Shown: piece by piece, positions 25,934 through 36,903 of the stretch
Position numbering within the stretch: the stretch's first letter is position 1
How the letters are laid out: every line of letters begins with the position of its first letter
From: Spirometra erinaceieuropaei
Taxonomy: Eukaryota > Platyhelminthes > Cestoda > Diphyllobothriidea > Diphyllobothriidae
Reading direction: 5' to 3'
NCBI GenBank assembly: GCA_902702965.1
Contig: CACRXP010000147.1
Location: 658,961-722,960, forward strand
DNA length: 64,000 bases
The notes under the pieces: generated by a model
Database searches by the model: none
Seen by the model: only the letters and a program-made list of their open reading frames with translations
Told to the model about the DNA's origin: nothing
Translations under genes and position numbers: made by a program

Positions 25934-26127
25934 TTCTATCTAAATTTATTTGGCACCGACTGGCCTCATGAAATGTTACCTTATGAAAACGTTAGATCTT
26001 ATGACGTCCCCATTGGTAAAATCAAGCACAATCCAGCTTCTCTTGTTGAATCCCATCTCATTTATTTCAAGCAAATTAACAAAAGGAGAACTTACTGGAA
26101 AACTGTTTTTAAATCTGCGCTCAGAAT
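25934..26127 (+). CDS. possible exon or old transposon-derived coding fragment
   Basis: After CTTGTCAG the frame FYLNLFGTDWPHEMLPYENV, then RSYDVPIGKIKHNPASL, is open to RRTYWKTVFKSALR, followed by GTAGGC (a weak donor). Residue composition looks coding: Trp-, Tyr- and Pro-bearing and not low complexity. I recognise no family. It sits between two isolated MITE ends (24613 and 26519), so a remnant of a larger transposon is an alternative. Confidence 0.28.
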
Positions 26128-26429
26128 GTAGGCAGTTGACAAACCGTCGTATATGCAATCACACTACTGCTTTAACGATATTTAGATGTAAACTCCACTA
26201 ACACACTGCTATTAGACGTTAATTTATGTCTACTTTCATATTTACCCCGTTTTTGGTATAAAAATACATTCTGTACATCCAAAAACGAACTTTACTTAAT
26301 TAGAGCCATTTCTGACTTTTTCGGAGTACTGCGCTTTTCAAAATAAATCGGAATTTCTAAATAATGCAACATTGCCTTTAACAATTCTTTTATACCTTTA
26401 ATTCTTTTAAACTTGTAGTTAATTAACAT

Positions 26430-26519
26430 AGAAATCGGACTCATGAAATGGCATCGGTTTGTGATAGATTGGCAATCATTCGTAAATTTCGACACATTTC
26501 ATGAGTTAGGTCACTAACT
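26430..26519. repeat. M1-type MITE right end with a short inverted partner
   Basis: ACATTTCATGAGTTAGGTC with CACTAACTG and then TA is a right terminus of the M1/M2 MITE families. Seventy bases upstream, CGGACTCATGAAATGGCATC is in the opposite orientation. This may be an extreme deletion derivative. Confidence 0.4.
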
Positions 26520-27404
26520 GTATGTGGAAGTCAGCTAGGCAACCCAATTTTGTACCTTTTCGCGGTTGCCTAAGAGATATTTGCATGTGCTCGGAAAAGG
26601 TAGGTCTGGTAATTTAGACGATTACCTAGTACCGTTATTGTTATGTTTCAATGCACGAACTTGTACATATATACAAATAAAAATCTCTGGAGGACCACGT
26701 AACTTCGTGGTTCTGAAAACAGCGTTTTTGGTTGAATTTTTCCTCATCATATTTATTCAGGAAAGAAAGTCAAGTTTTAGTCATCAATGATCCTCATGAT
26801 AAGCTCTTCTCATTTAAACTAATGTACTTTACCAGAAATGGATGCGCAAATTTGTAGATGTCGCCTGAGATAACTATTAAATGCAAAACCGCCCAGATAA
26901 ACAGAAAGGTTAACATCCATTTAAACGTTCGCTTTCTAAAAACTACGCCTCATACATATTTTTACAAGAAAACCACTTTCATATATTGCCTTAAAAATTA
27001 AAATTCATAACGTCCGATATAATCAGGACTAATTTTCATATATTTGCAGCTTTGTCAGCTTCTGTAAACAGATTTAGATAATTACGTTCATATTTGCAGT
27101 TCATTGAACAGGATCTTAGATAAAAACCCATTCTATGAGAAAACTATCTGCTTTTCGAAATTTAATAGAATAATTTGCATATGTTTGATCAAGCCAAGAT
27201 CACTTGTCACATTCAATACATGTTTGACAGAGTGGTGATCATGTGTTATATTCTAAAACGCTCTTTTATTCAGTATCATTGTAAGTCTCCCGAAGAACAC
27301 TTTTATCTCTTTTCCAAGGCTAGGTCAAGGCGAACAGACCGGAAAACCTGCTCATGTATTTATTTTCGAGTACTCCGAGGGACATCAACTTTTGCACCAT
27401 GACA

Positions 27405-27445
27405 TCAAGCCAGAAATGGCCATCCTAATCCGTCATTCCTGATAA
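27405..27445 (+). repeat. SINE S1 tail fragment
   Basis: CAAGCCAGAAATGGCCATCC matches the conserved tail core of the SINE copies at 32.1 and 61.1 kb. The tRNA-like head is not evident. Confidence 0.35.
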
Positions 27446-28461
27446 AGTTTTTTACAAAATCATCCAGAAAATAAGATTCAAAAGTCAAATTTGGCCCCTT
27501 CGGTAACCGAACCAGGCAGAAACTTACGCCAACACATTGAGTCCCAGGTTGCTGTCTACATTTAAAACCGGCCACTTTGTCATGTACTTTGGTTTATACG
27601 CATATGCGCATACTCATATACTTTGTTATATACTTACAATTAAGTGTACTTTGAAAATATTTTTCCTTGGAATGAATAGGAAACACGATGTTGGCAAGAC
27701 AACCCGAACTGCGACTACATTTCATGTATTGCTTCTTTATTTAGAAATCTTTGGGCAGTATTTAAACGCAAATTTTACCAGGCACTGTGCTATCCTCCCA
27801 ACTCAGATAGATTCCATTATCTTTTCAATGGAATCCTTAGTGAAAACCTTGCTTTATAATCTTTCGATTAACTTTTGACTGGAGGCTCTTCACAAAGTGG
27901 CGTTAGTATATGTGTCAGCCGTTGTCACAAGCTTTGAATGATCACAACTGCAACGTCCTAACTTATATATAAAGCACACGGAGAAGATTCGCTGCCCTCT
28001 AGCAGCGTTTATGACGTGGGCCAAAGAAGGGCGGGAAAGGCAGGACATCAATTAGGGACAAATAAAGGACAGGACGATCGTAAACATTAAATACTTAAAA
28101 GAGCTCTGGCTTGTGGTTGCGTAATGGCTAAAACCGACTTTGCGCGTTCATGCGTCCATTAGTTTGCGGGAGTCATCTAAAAGGTGAAAACCAACGCTCC
28201 GTACTGGGATTATGTCGTCAAGAGTGTAAAAAACCACTCAATTCTTTGTAACTTTGTGTTTAAGAAGCAAAATATTCCTGCCAGATTTAGACGCCCGCTG
28301 ATTAGTTTTGAATCCGAGGAGTTAGAGTTTTGTGTTAGGAGAAGGGAGTAACCGAGTGAATAAAACTATTCCTTCCGCATTATCCATCACATTAGGGATT
28401 CAGGGCTAGGACTGATATTCGCCAAAGATGCACGGTCGAATAATCGTCCCATTGGAAGAAG

Positions 28462-28578
28462 TATAACTTGTTATCGTCATGGGCCAGTGATTCTGTATGG
28501 AAGACACTCGGGGATCTGTTCATTGACCTTCATAATGCGCACCAAGGTCATTCTAACAGTTTGTTTAAGCTCGCTGAG
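28462..28578 (+). CDS. possible exon, unknown protein
   Basis: A phase-0 open stretch reads YNLLSSWASDSVWKTLGDLF, then IDLHNAHQGHSNSLFKLAE, and stops exactly at a consensus donor, GTAAGT (28579). The acceptor (GGAAGAAG) is poor. The peptide looks protein-like but I cannot place it. Confidence 0.25.
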
Positions 28579-29172
28579 GTAAGTTCTAACTCGTTGAAGC
28601 GAAGGAGTGACCTACACCCATGATTAACCTGGGTGCTACACAGTAAACAAATTCGCCTGGGGATTCCGCTGTGTGGGAACCTTGCCTTGTGACAGCATAC
28701 GTTCAGAAAAACCAACGCATAGATTTGCCTCCGCTCTGATTAAAAGCATGTGAGTCAGAATTTTGCAAAACAACATAATGATTACGAAGCCGAATCGCGA
28801 AACCTGGGTCTTGCTGCATGCGTTAGTGTGTTTACGCACCTGCGTATTCAACGTAGGCGGACTCCAATGTTTTGCAAAATTGGTAGAAAACTTATGTTAA
28901 GTGCCATGGAAAACTAATGGGCATCAAACAATTAACTAGCATAAATTTTCTGCCTTTAAGTCACTCCCTGATACCTAGTTGCCAGTTACTGTACTTGGTT
29001 TACAGCAAAGCACTTTATGTATGAAAATAGTAAGAATCCCAACGAATTGCGTCGTTCCCTAAAAAGCGTCCTCTTCCCTTATTTTTTTGTAAGCATCTGA
29101 AAATGTTTTACAGAATCCCAACTGACTATTTTAAAATATTCCACATTATCTGGCAGTTTTTTACTGACTTAC

Positions 29173-29475
29173 ACTGCCGTCTGCCTCCTACACTTTGGTG
29201 CCCACATTAGCTTTGTCGTTGAAAAAAACAGTATGAGGGAGGAAAATCCCTCTGTGTTGCCCGCAGTACTCCAAAAGTTCTCTTGTCGTTCTGTCAACCT
29301 CACTCTCACTTGAGGTCTGAGAATAAATGGGAAATCCGCGTGAAAATCTGAAAGTAGCAGAAATGCCTTCATAGATAGGGTTTCGGACCAGGAGCTTATA
29401 GATCTCGTCGAATTCTTAATTTGGTTCTCCCTATTAGTCAGAAGGTAAGTAGCGTTTAGGTCTGCGTTTCTACCG
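29173..29475 (-). CDS. possible minus-strand exon, unknown protein
   Basis: On the minus strand a fair acceptor (TACTCATGCTTACAG) and a consensus donor (GTAAGT) bound 303 bases with one uninterrupted frame. It reads GRNADLNATYLLTNRENQ, MKAFLLLSDFHADFPFILRP, then QVRVRLTERQENFWST. It enters and leaves in the same phase. No domain is recognised, and a frame of about 100 codons can arise by chance. Confidence 0.3.
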
Positions 29476-30384
29476 CTGTAAGCATGAGTAAACATGCAAG
29501 CCGACTATTCGGGATATTGCCTCTCGAAACATTTAAGCATTAGCTAATCAATGTTCCCAGGCAGTCATCAATACCAAAAACGTTATGATATGGTGGACAA
29601 ATGTCTGAACATTGTTTTGGAGGTGCGGGGCAGCCGTAGAAGCCTTTTTGATGCCGTCGTCGGTTAATTTTCTCTGCGCATCTATTCATTAGGAAATAAC
29701 AAAATTTTGTCTGCGTTATTTCTGGATATATGTCTTTTAAATGTCCTCAGCATCAGTTTTTTCAGCGAACTACATGCGTCGCATTACAAACTCATCTTAA
29801 TTTGGCATTGTTCAGAAAGTTGTTTCTGGCATGGTAGTTTTTAAACCAGGCCGTGGGTATAAGGTTGCCTTAAAATTATTTTAAAACGAAAAATTGCAAG
29901 TTAAGGAGGAATTCACAGATGGGTTACGTAAGAGAGTTAACGGTAGTACAGCTTCGCTCACTGCTGACCATGTGGATCATACTTGTCGCCGTGAGAATTT
30001 TCTTGAAAACTCTAGATCGAGCACTAAAGAAGGACGCAAGCGTTCTTCCACTACAGCACGCATTCCCAACCAAAACCAATATGGCGGCGAGCCCATGACT
30101 CAATTGTAAATTGCTAGGTTATTTAAGATGCAACGAACAAAAGTCCTGTTTTTGAGGCTCAACAGCGGAAAATATGGGTTTGAATAAGGCTGGTTGACGA
30201 TGATTTATAAATCAGGACTGTATACCCTGTATCCCTCTTGCTGATATTACTGATCGCCAGGTGACTGTCTGCGAGGGCTCTAGATTACATCCCAGGGAGT
30301 AACTGCATGAGCATGTTCCGTAATATGATAGGTAAATACCTTTGCACCATAGTTACTATTCGCAAATTACAACCGGACGGACAA

Positions 30385-30575
30385 GGGGCACGAGGCTCAC
30401 TGGTAGAACGATGGGCTTAGCAACGCCCAGTGACTATAGTATTTCGGTTTGTATCTCATGGCCTGGAAACACGGGGTTTGGGCATGAACAGCTGACGACA
30501 ACAAATAGGCCAGAGACGGCCATCTTCCCTATCATTGGCGATACCACCTTCTACGTGACTGATGGTCGCTATGCG
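30385..30575 (+). repeat. tRNA-derived SINE S1, divergent copy
   Basis: The head carries GGCTCACTGGTAGAACG, which resembles a pol III A box. The B box is eroded. The tail (GGGTTTGGGCATGAACAGCT, then GACGACAACAAATAGGCCAG) follows the order of the better copy at 61.1 kb. Confidence 0.5.
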
Positions 30576-30883
30576 ACTGCCTTCAGAGACTCTAGATTGG
30601 GACCCAAGATGCAACGCGGCGAACGCATCATTTAACCTACTCGGTTGACGTTTTTCCTACAACAGAACATCTGAATTGTTCAACATGTGCGCGCTGAATT
30701 TTACGAAGATGACAGAGGGACCCACTCAGGGAACTGCGAATGCACCTAAATGCCAGTATATTTTTTTCTCAAACGCACAAAAGAAGAAGCGCTGGGATTG
30801 GAAGAGTGTCCCGAGTTATGGAAACCTTAGGAACTTACGTACTCCCTGACACTGAACCGTTTGAAACATGTAACACTCAATTA

Positions 30884-31769
30884 CAGTAGGTGAGCTAACT
30901 CATGAAATGTCAACCAAAATTCCGAAATGCGTTTTCGATCTTAAAAGACTAATTGGGTAGGGTTATAAAACTAAACATTGTGTAGCACAATTCTATAATA
31001 ATTCAGTTACTTCAGGATGCCGGCTTCCGGAAGAACTTCTTTCCGGCTGTATACAAAAGGTATACTCTGCAAAAATGGCTACTTAAGGAGCATGCATTTT
31101 TCTCATTGCTATTCGATGCCCCTAAAAATTCAATTATATTTCATGGAAAGTATGCACAAAAATGTTCTTTCTTTTGCTCATTCGGTAGAAGATTACGTCT
31201 TTTTCTAATTTCACGCTCGACAGAAGGGCATGAGTTTGTTTTCAAAAACCTTTCAATTCACGAATAATTTTGAGTCCCAACCTGCCGTTATACTTTTATT
31301 CAGGGTTTCCAAACTATAAACCGTATATTTTCCGCGTACGGAAAACCATACATTCCTCCGCGGTATTAAAAGGAGATCATTTGGGGTTCATAAAATTCAG
31401 CAATGAGGTTGAGCCATATTGTTTACTTTACAATCCACATTGGTAAATGCAGAGACATGACGCTTTATTTACGGGCATTTCATGTTATAAAAAAATCTCA
31501 CAATTAGAAACTTTTTAAAATCAAATTAAACCCACCCCCAACGAGTATAAAATTGAAAGAAGACGTAAGTGGTCATTTTTTACAGAGCATGGTTTTTGCA
31601 TGCGGCCGGAAAGAAGTTTATTCGGAAGCCGGTATCTTGGGGGTAGCTGAATTAATAGTGAATTTTGCTGCATGATGATTAGTTTTACAACCATACTTAG
31701 TTAAGCTTTTCGAAACGAATACGCACTTCGGAATTTTGGTTGACATTTCATGAGTTAGCCTACGTACTG
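30884..31769. mobile_element. TA-flanked MITE, mariner-like family M1, copy 2
   Basis: This is the cleanest M1 copy. TA, then CAGTAGGTGAGCTAACTCAT at the left, and the inverse with CGTACTG, then TA at the right. The perfect TA on both sides is the target duplication. Long imperfect inverted arms include TTCCGAAATGCGTTTTCG. The centre holds a T-rich stretch and CGCGTACGGAAAACCA, also found in copies 1 and 3. There is no coding capacity. Confidence 0.78.
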
Positions 31770-31795
31770 TAATTTCAGGTTTGCTATGGTGGATG

Positions 31796-31980
31796 GCGCG
31801 CGCACCCATCTCATTACCGAACTCGCTCGTCCCGTTATGCCTTGGGGCTCCCTCTCAAGCCCCACATGTTCGGAGATGTAATGCTGCCTATAGTATGCGC
31901 TGCTGTGGGGCTGCTGGCGGGGTTCGAATGAGAGTCCCCAGACATAACAGGACGTGTGAGTTCTGTAATGCGATGGATAT
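31796..31980. repeat. inverted pair of SINE S2 heads
   Basis: CATTACCGAACTCGCTCGTC with CCGTTATGCCTTGGGG on the plus strand is mirrored by minus-strand CATTACAGAACTCACACGTC with CTGTTATGTCTGGGG, followed there by CATTCGAACCCC, a B-box-like string. A third copy is at 47926. The pair forms a long hairpin. Confidence 0.5.
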
Positions 31981-32029
31981 GCTCACTTCTATCATTTTTA
32001 ATATACCCGACCGTTATCGACAGAACCAC

Positions 32030-32215
32030 GAGTCCTTGACCCAATGATTAGCGACTTTGACTTCTAACTAACAGGTTGTGAGTCCGAGCTTCAGAGATTA
32101 TATGCCTCGGGATTGGGTATGGGTGGCTGACGGCGGCTAACGAACCAGAAATGGCCACTCTTCTTTCGGTGTGTTTTGTGATTCCGATGCATTTTATGAC
32201 TCTTACAGGAGTTTT
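32030..32215 (+). repeat. tRNA-derived SINE S1
   Basis: GATTAGCGACTTTGACTTCT, AACTAACAGGTTGTGAGTCC and GAGCTTCAGAG form a tRNA-like head with a B box (GGTTGTGAGTCCGAGC). The tail is GGGATTGGGTATGGGTGGCT, GACGGCGGCTAACGAACC and AGAAATGGCCACTC. It aligns along its length with copies at 47.8 (minus) and 61.1 kb. Confidence 0.65.
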
Positions 32216-33273
32216 CGCCGCGAACAATGACAAGTTTTCCTGCATATCAAGGTCGCAAATCTGTCAGCAAAGATCACGTCGGTCAGGGGACCATTTCCGG
32301 CTCCCTTTTTAATAAGTGACTATTTAGATGGGTTAAAGCTCGCAAAGAATTTTATTGACCAAGAGCTTCTCGACGTCCAGACTACGACTCCATGATCTTC
32401 AAACTGCAGCCACATGGCCACTTGATATTATTTGTATATTTGGTATCGAGCAACTCTCTGAAGTTTTGAAATGTTGGAATTTTTTTAATGAAGTCCAGCA
32501 CATCGTAAACGTCATCAACTCACTGGTGCATAATAAACTCTCCAGTTTTTGCCCATACTTGCAGTCATCAAAGTACGAATATGTTGCATATCGCCTGAAG
32601 AAACGCAAATTGAGTTTTTACTAATTTATTCACATCTCAAACGCAGAGTAGGACTTATTTATTTCATCTTGGTTTTTTTGGAATTCTAAACAGCAGTCAT
32701 GCACAATTATTCATTTTAAAGTCTCAACAGCTCTTCATCTCAATGTTTTAGGTGATAATGATGGATGCAACTCACGAGGACATGCATGGAGATGATACTC
32801 ATTGGAATAGAATAGCGCAAAGTCCCTGATTTCTAGTTCGTTATAACATTTGGACTCGTACCAATCCGAATAAACATAAATCCAATGGCTACCAGACAGA
32901 CACTGATGATAGCGTTTTTTGCATTTTTGATGTTTTGGGCTCAAGTGCTCAGAACACATCAACGATAGTGGTCCGGAATATGAAGGTCCTGAGGGCAGAC
33001 TTTTTCTATTTTTACCTTAAAACCCCTTACGTATTCTTCGGGACCTTAATATTAAGCATTAGGTTCCAAAATGAACGGAAGGAGGCCATTTGTGTTTCAT
33101 CAAATCAGTCATCTAGGTGGTTTGTTTACTTCAGGTTTTTGAATATAATTCGCCGTTAGATTTGACTATCTGATATGAATAGCCACTGTGTAAAAGCACC
33201 GAAACCCTCGTTCTCCATTGTGATATCGTCAAATTCTCTTTTCAAAGGATCTACTGTCTAAGTCCGTATATTT

Positions 33274-33330
33274 TTTCTGTCGGACAGAGCATTAGGGGGG
33301 GGATGGAGATTGTTGTTCTGTCCGACAAAA
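33274..33330. repeat. short hairpin around a G run
   Basis: TCTGTCGGACAGAGC and its inverse, GTTCTGTCCGACA, flank a run of nine or more G. It could form a hairpin about 57 bases long. It may be a minimal foldback element. No function is implied. Confidence 0.4.
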
Positions 33331-33841
33331 CATGGGAATAATAAAACTTTATTTTCCTGGGTTTTCATTTGCAAGCATTAGTGTTAGGCAGGGAGTTTTA
33401 ATTTATCCCCATATTTTCCTAACCATGCTAAACTTATCGCTGTATCAGAGGCATACAGACGAAAGACATAATTAGGACTTTCATTTTCCTTGCCCCTTCA
33501 GTCCTTCTTTTTGTTCATTTAGTAAAACAACAGAGAAAGCTCTCCATGTTGTACAGAATTCCGAAATATTACAGAGTACATGGTGTTGAATGGAAGACCG
33601 CTGTTCATTATACCTCTGAGCTGTCTCAATTGCCACCGTCGCCGCTGTGATTTAACCAATATCTTCCTTTCCCTAACTCACAAGATGTCCTCGTGTTAGT
33701 TTTAGTGTCGGCTGCATTGACGTTGTGAGGTAAAATATTTTATTGAAGCTGACAATGCGTTTGTTTAACAGACTACCGCAGACTTGAGGCGGTGTACATT
33801 TACTAGAAACTGAACAGAGAGAGTGGCTATGAAGTTTTAGC

Positions 33842-34112
33842 GGTCAGATGTGGTCATGTAGTCCCATCTGAAGTAAACAAACCCCAGTCATCTTTAATAC
33901 GGGATCAAAGGTAATGGGGGGTTTTACGGGTGAGGCCGGCGGACGCGCAGGCGACGAGGTCAAGTAGTTGTATGCAAAAGAAAACCATTGGGAATGTGCA
34001 GATGTACGTTGAGAGGTGGAGAAATAGTTGCCCTAACCCCCAACTTCAACCCCTTATCCCAACCCTAACAGTAATGTGTCCATCAGATGGGGCTACACAA
34101 CCACATCTTACC
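33842..34112. mobile_element. MITE family M3 with an 8-bp target duplication, copy 1
   Basis: GTTTTAGC (33834-33841) is repeated exactly at 34113-34120. The ends are GGTCAGATGTGGTCATGTAG and its inverse (CTACACAACCACATCTTACC). Inverted repeats extend about 28 bases through CCCATCTG. The 271-base body holds a C-rich tract related to CCCTAA. An 8-bp duplication with GG termini suggests a Merlin-like, hAT-like or P-like non-autonomous element. Further copies are at 40.1 and 49.1 kb. Confidence 0.8.
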
Positions 34113-34829
34113 GTTTTAGCTCTTTAATCTCCTATTTAATCAATGCACTAACTTGGCTTCTAGCTAGTACCTGTGCTCTTGGTATTGTAGGCAATATATG
34201 CAAAAGACTGACCACCAATTGGTAATTTATGAATATTACGTGGTTATCACGATGAGGTTGATTGATTTCGGCTCACATATTTATGTTAACTGTTGAACTG
34301 AGCACATAAAGTCTCATTTTGATCGATTTTCTCCAAGTAGGAGCACTGATTTTGCATTAAACTGAAAAAGAGCAACATTAGGAACTGGGGTATATGCAAA
34401 AAGACAGCATCAAAATGCCAGCTTTTAGCTAGTACCTTTGCTGTCAGTTATGGTGTATATTGCTGTCTATGCATATACTGCTAGCTGCCTATTGACAGTT
34501 TATGAATATCATGCGGTTATTGCGCTGTGGCTGATGGACTTCGGCCCAAGTACTGATATATTAAATTTCAGTCCGAGACTATGGACCTTAGTATAACCGA
34601 TCTACTCCATGTTAGCAGTCATTTTCTGAGGACGTTAAAAAGCAACAATAAAATGAATCCGCTAGACCGAGTTAGATCTTTGGAATTTGCGGTAAGCCTT
34701 TAAATAGTGATTGCAGAAACGTCGTCCATCTTCGAACCAGTAACGCAATTCGTCGTCGACGGTGTTCATTTTCGCACCAAATGCTGGAATTTGCTGGAAT
34801 TCGTTGACCGGTGCATGCGCGAACAAAAC

Positions 34830-35270
34830 GAGTGATAACATCGTTCCGACCCCAAATTCTGGCGGGCGATCCCGTTCATCAAGAACTTCTCCGAGACCGT
34901 TAGTCGCCTTCCCGCACCACTCGAGGTTGAAGTTTCACACAGACCGGAGGCAACCATCAGGCATCAGGTGATTAGACCAAAAGACCAGCTGTCACGGATC
35001 TGGTGCAGTTGCGGACAAAGCAACTACATCGGAGAAATTAGAAGACTGCTCCGGACGCGAATCGCCGAACACGCTGCAACGGTGCGGAGACATGACGCCA
35101 ACTCTCAGGTCGCGACCCATTCAACGAGACCCCGCCACGCATTCAAGTTTGATAAGGCCGACATTCTCGCGAGAGGAGATAATCACGTGAGCCGCTAGTG
35201 GCTTGGGTCATGGTTCACGGGACCCCGGTCTATTAACCACATCCCCGCTCCTTATTCGGTGCTGAGTCAT
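34830..35270 (+). pseudogene. Penelope-like element GIY-YIG endonuclease (lineage C)
   Basis: The linker reads FIKNFSETVSRLPAPLEVEV, then RPEATIRHQVIRPKDQ. The nuclease follows: RIWCSCGQSNYIGEIRRLLR, TRIAEHAATVRRHDANSQVA, and FKFDKADILARGDNHVSR. An in-frame TAG interrupts near 35197, after which SWFTGPRSINHIPAPYSVL continues in the same frame. The usual tyrosine-bearing strand before RIWCSCG looks shortened (an expected KAN-VVY-like stretch is missing), so the first GIY tyrosine may be lost. It is followed immediately by a PLE-type terminal repeat. Confidence 0.8.
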
Positions 35271-35662
35271 AGTCTGGCCAAAGTAATTAATCACCCAGGG
35301 AGCGCGCAGGCCGGTGACCTAGATGGCTGAACAATCATCACGCCAGAATCCAACACGGGTGATGAGATGTCAATAACTAGAAACTTGCACGCCGGCCATC
35401 AAGCAATTAATGCATTAGCGGACAACAATTCTTGATGAAGGGCAGAACGGTTAATTATAATAGGTATGCGGCAGCACAGCCCTGAATCCTATAACTAATA
35501 CAAATTCCTGTACACTAATCGCCCGTTTCTGTCACTGTCTCTGATGATGGGATCAAGTGAGAATCTGAAAAGTCAGCCGAATAAAGCCCTTGTTCTAGCG
35601 ACCGTTTCTACTTCTCATCCACTAGTTCCTCGAGCTCGCCTCTTCGCTGGTATCGGCAATTT
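35261..35662 (+). repeat. PLE terminal repeat (pLTR-like), copy 1
   Basis: About 400 bases starting at GCTGAGTCATAGTCTGGCCA match 36904-37309 along their length in the same orientation. Shared blocks include GGGAGCGCGCA, CCAACACGGGTGATGAGAT, and GGCCATCAAGCAATTA. The repeat contains the ribozyme-like motif at 35541-35576. It directly follows the lineage C endonuclease, the position of a 3' PLE terminal repeat. Confidence 0.7.
35536..35580 (+). ncRNA. hammerhead-like motif in PLE terminal repeat, copy 1
   Basis: CTGATGA (35541-35547) is followed by GGGATC, AAGTGA, GAATCT and GAAAAGTCAG. The matching site in copy 2 has perfect pairing (GGATTC with GAATCC) and GAAACGTC, so this copy carries point changes. 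One extra base sits before helix II and helix III would have no loop, so cleavage in cis is uncertain. Confidence 0.4.
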
Positions 35663-35667
35663 CGAAA

Positions 35668-35990
35668 TTGCAGTATCTACCAAAAAGCACATACGGAACT
35701 CTGGGGACCTACTGATGAGCCTACACGCTCGCAGTTACGTCATGCAGCGGCAGAAAATCAGCGGAAAATATTTCTGGGCTTTCAGTAAATCAAGCCTTAC
35801 TCTAAATGATATGCTGCAAGTTGTCACATTAACCGAGAAGGTTAAAAAAGCTAACATTTCAAAGCTGCAGTATCTAGCAGAAAACACATGGAGAACGCTG
35901 GAGAAACCGGTGATGGACTGAACCTCTTGCAGCTGTGTCATGCAGCACAGGATGTCGACGAAATACCGGCCCGGCCTTTCAGCTGGTATA
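35668..35990 (+). repeat. two tandem decayed HHR1 units downstream of the PLE
   Basis: Units of about 200 bases begin CAGTATCTACCAAAAAGCAC and CAGTATCTAGCAGAAAACAC. Each contains a relative of the 59.85 kb hammerhead. The first has CTGATGAGCC (35712) and CATGCAGCGGCAGAAAATCA, then GCGGAAAAT and TCTGGGCTTT. The second has GGTGATGGACTGA (35909), GCAGCTGTGTCATGCAGC and TCGACGAAATACC. Both cores are mutated. The 125-codon frame over this stretch is probably incidental. Confidence 0.6.
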
Positions 35991-36903
35991 TTTGCTGTGA
36001 AATATATTGCCGAATTAATATGAACATTTATTTTGACGGAGGCTATGGAGCCTGGGGAAGTAATTAGTCGATGCCCTTTGTAGACGTTTAGACAAATTTG
36101 CCTCTCTACCATGTTTGCATCCGGAGATAAGAAACGTAAAATATGTAAACTGGACCTGAAACCGATGGATTATGTAGTCTCATGAAGTCGCTTTCCCTAA
36201 CTGCTTATATGAAAAAAAGTTTAGATACTCACATGGTTTTGCAGAATGGTTCCTTGAGCAGATTTGCGCTCAGTTTAAATGTACTAAAATTCACTTATAT
36301 TAGGTCCTACCCAGACGAGGTAATGAAAAGTTCTTAACGTTTTTCTACCGAGACTCTCAATCTTTCCTTTTAGCTTCCCTCCAGCGGTCATAACCCACTG
36401 GACTAAGACGGCATAGCCTGAACGAAACCCTTTTGACTACAAATCCTCTCGGTTGTATTTATGAACGTTCTCGCAGAGGATTCATTCGAAGCATCTTTAA
36501 TCTCGCAATAAAAGTCCCACTAACGATTCGGTTGGAGTTGAAGTGCACTTATGGTCAGGTAAGCGCAATAAAATCTAGTGCGGCATTTGCGCGCAGATGA
36601 TTTCTGCAAAACCCTGCACTCTTACAGCTAGAGAACGTGTTCACTATTTACTACGTGATCTTCCCGTTTTCCTCTCACGTCGGTGCAAATCAAGCTATCT
36701 CGTCCTGAGACCCAAAATATGACTGTGACATTGCCGGTTAAACCATGTATGCAGTACGTTGATTCACTTTCACCGACTACTCCGATCTTATTGTAGGATC
36801 AAGAAAGACTTTTTGCCACTTCGTTGTAGTCTTGGCAGTGGTTCGTAAACTGTTATGTCCGGATTTCTGGTGTTTGTCGAAACCTTGAATCCATTCCTAC
36901 TAT

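Noticed and set aside
29894..30109. possible GIY-YIG C-terminal fragment in a 71-codon frame
   Set aside because: A loose resemblance to the later half of PLE nucleases only; no YIG block or linker nearby.
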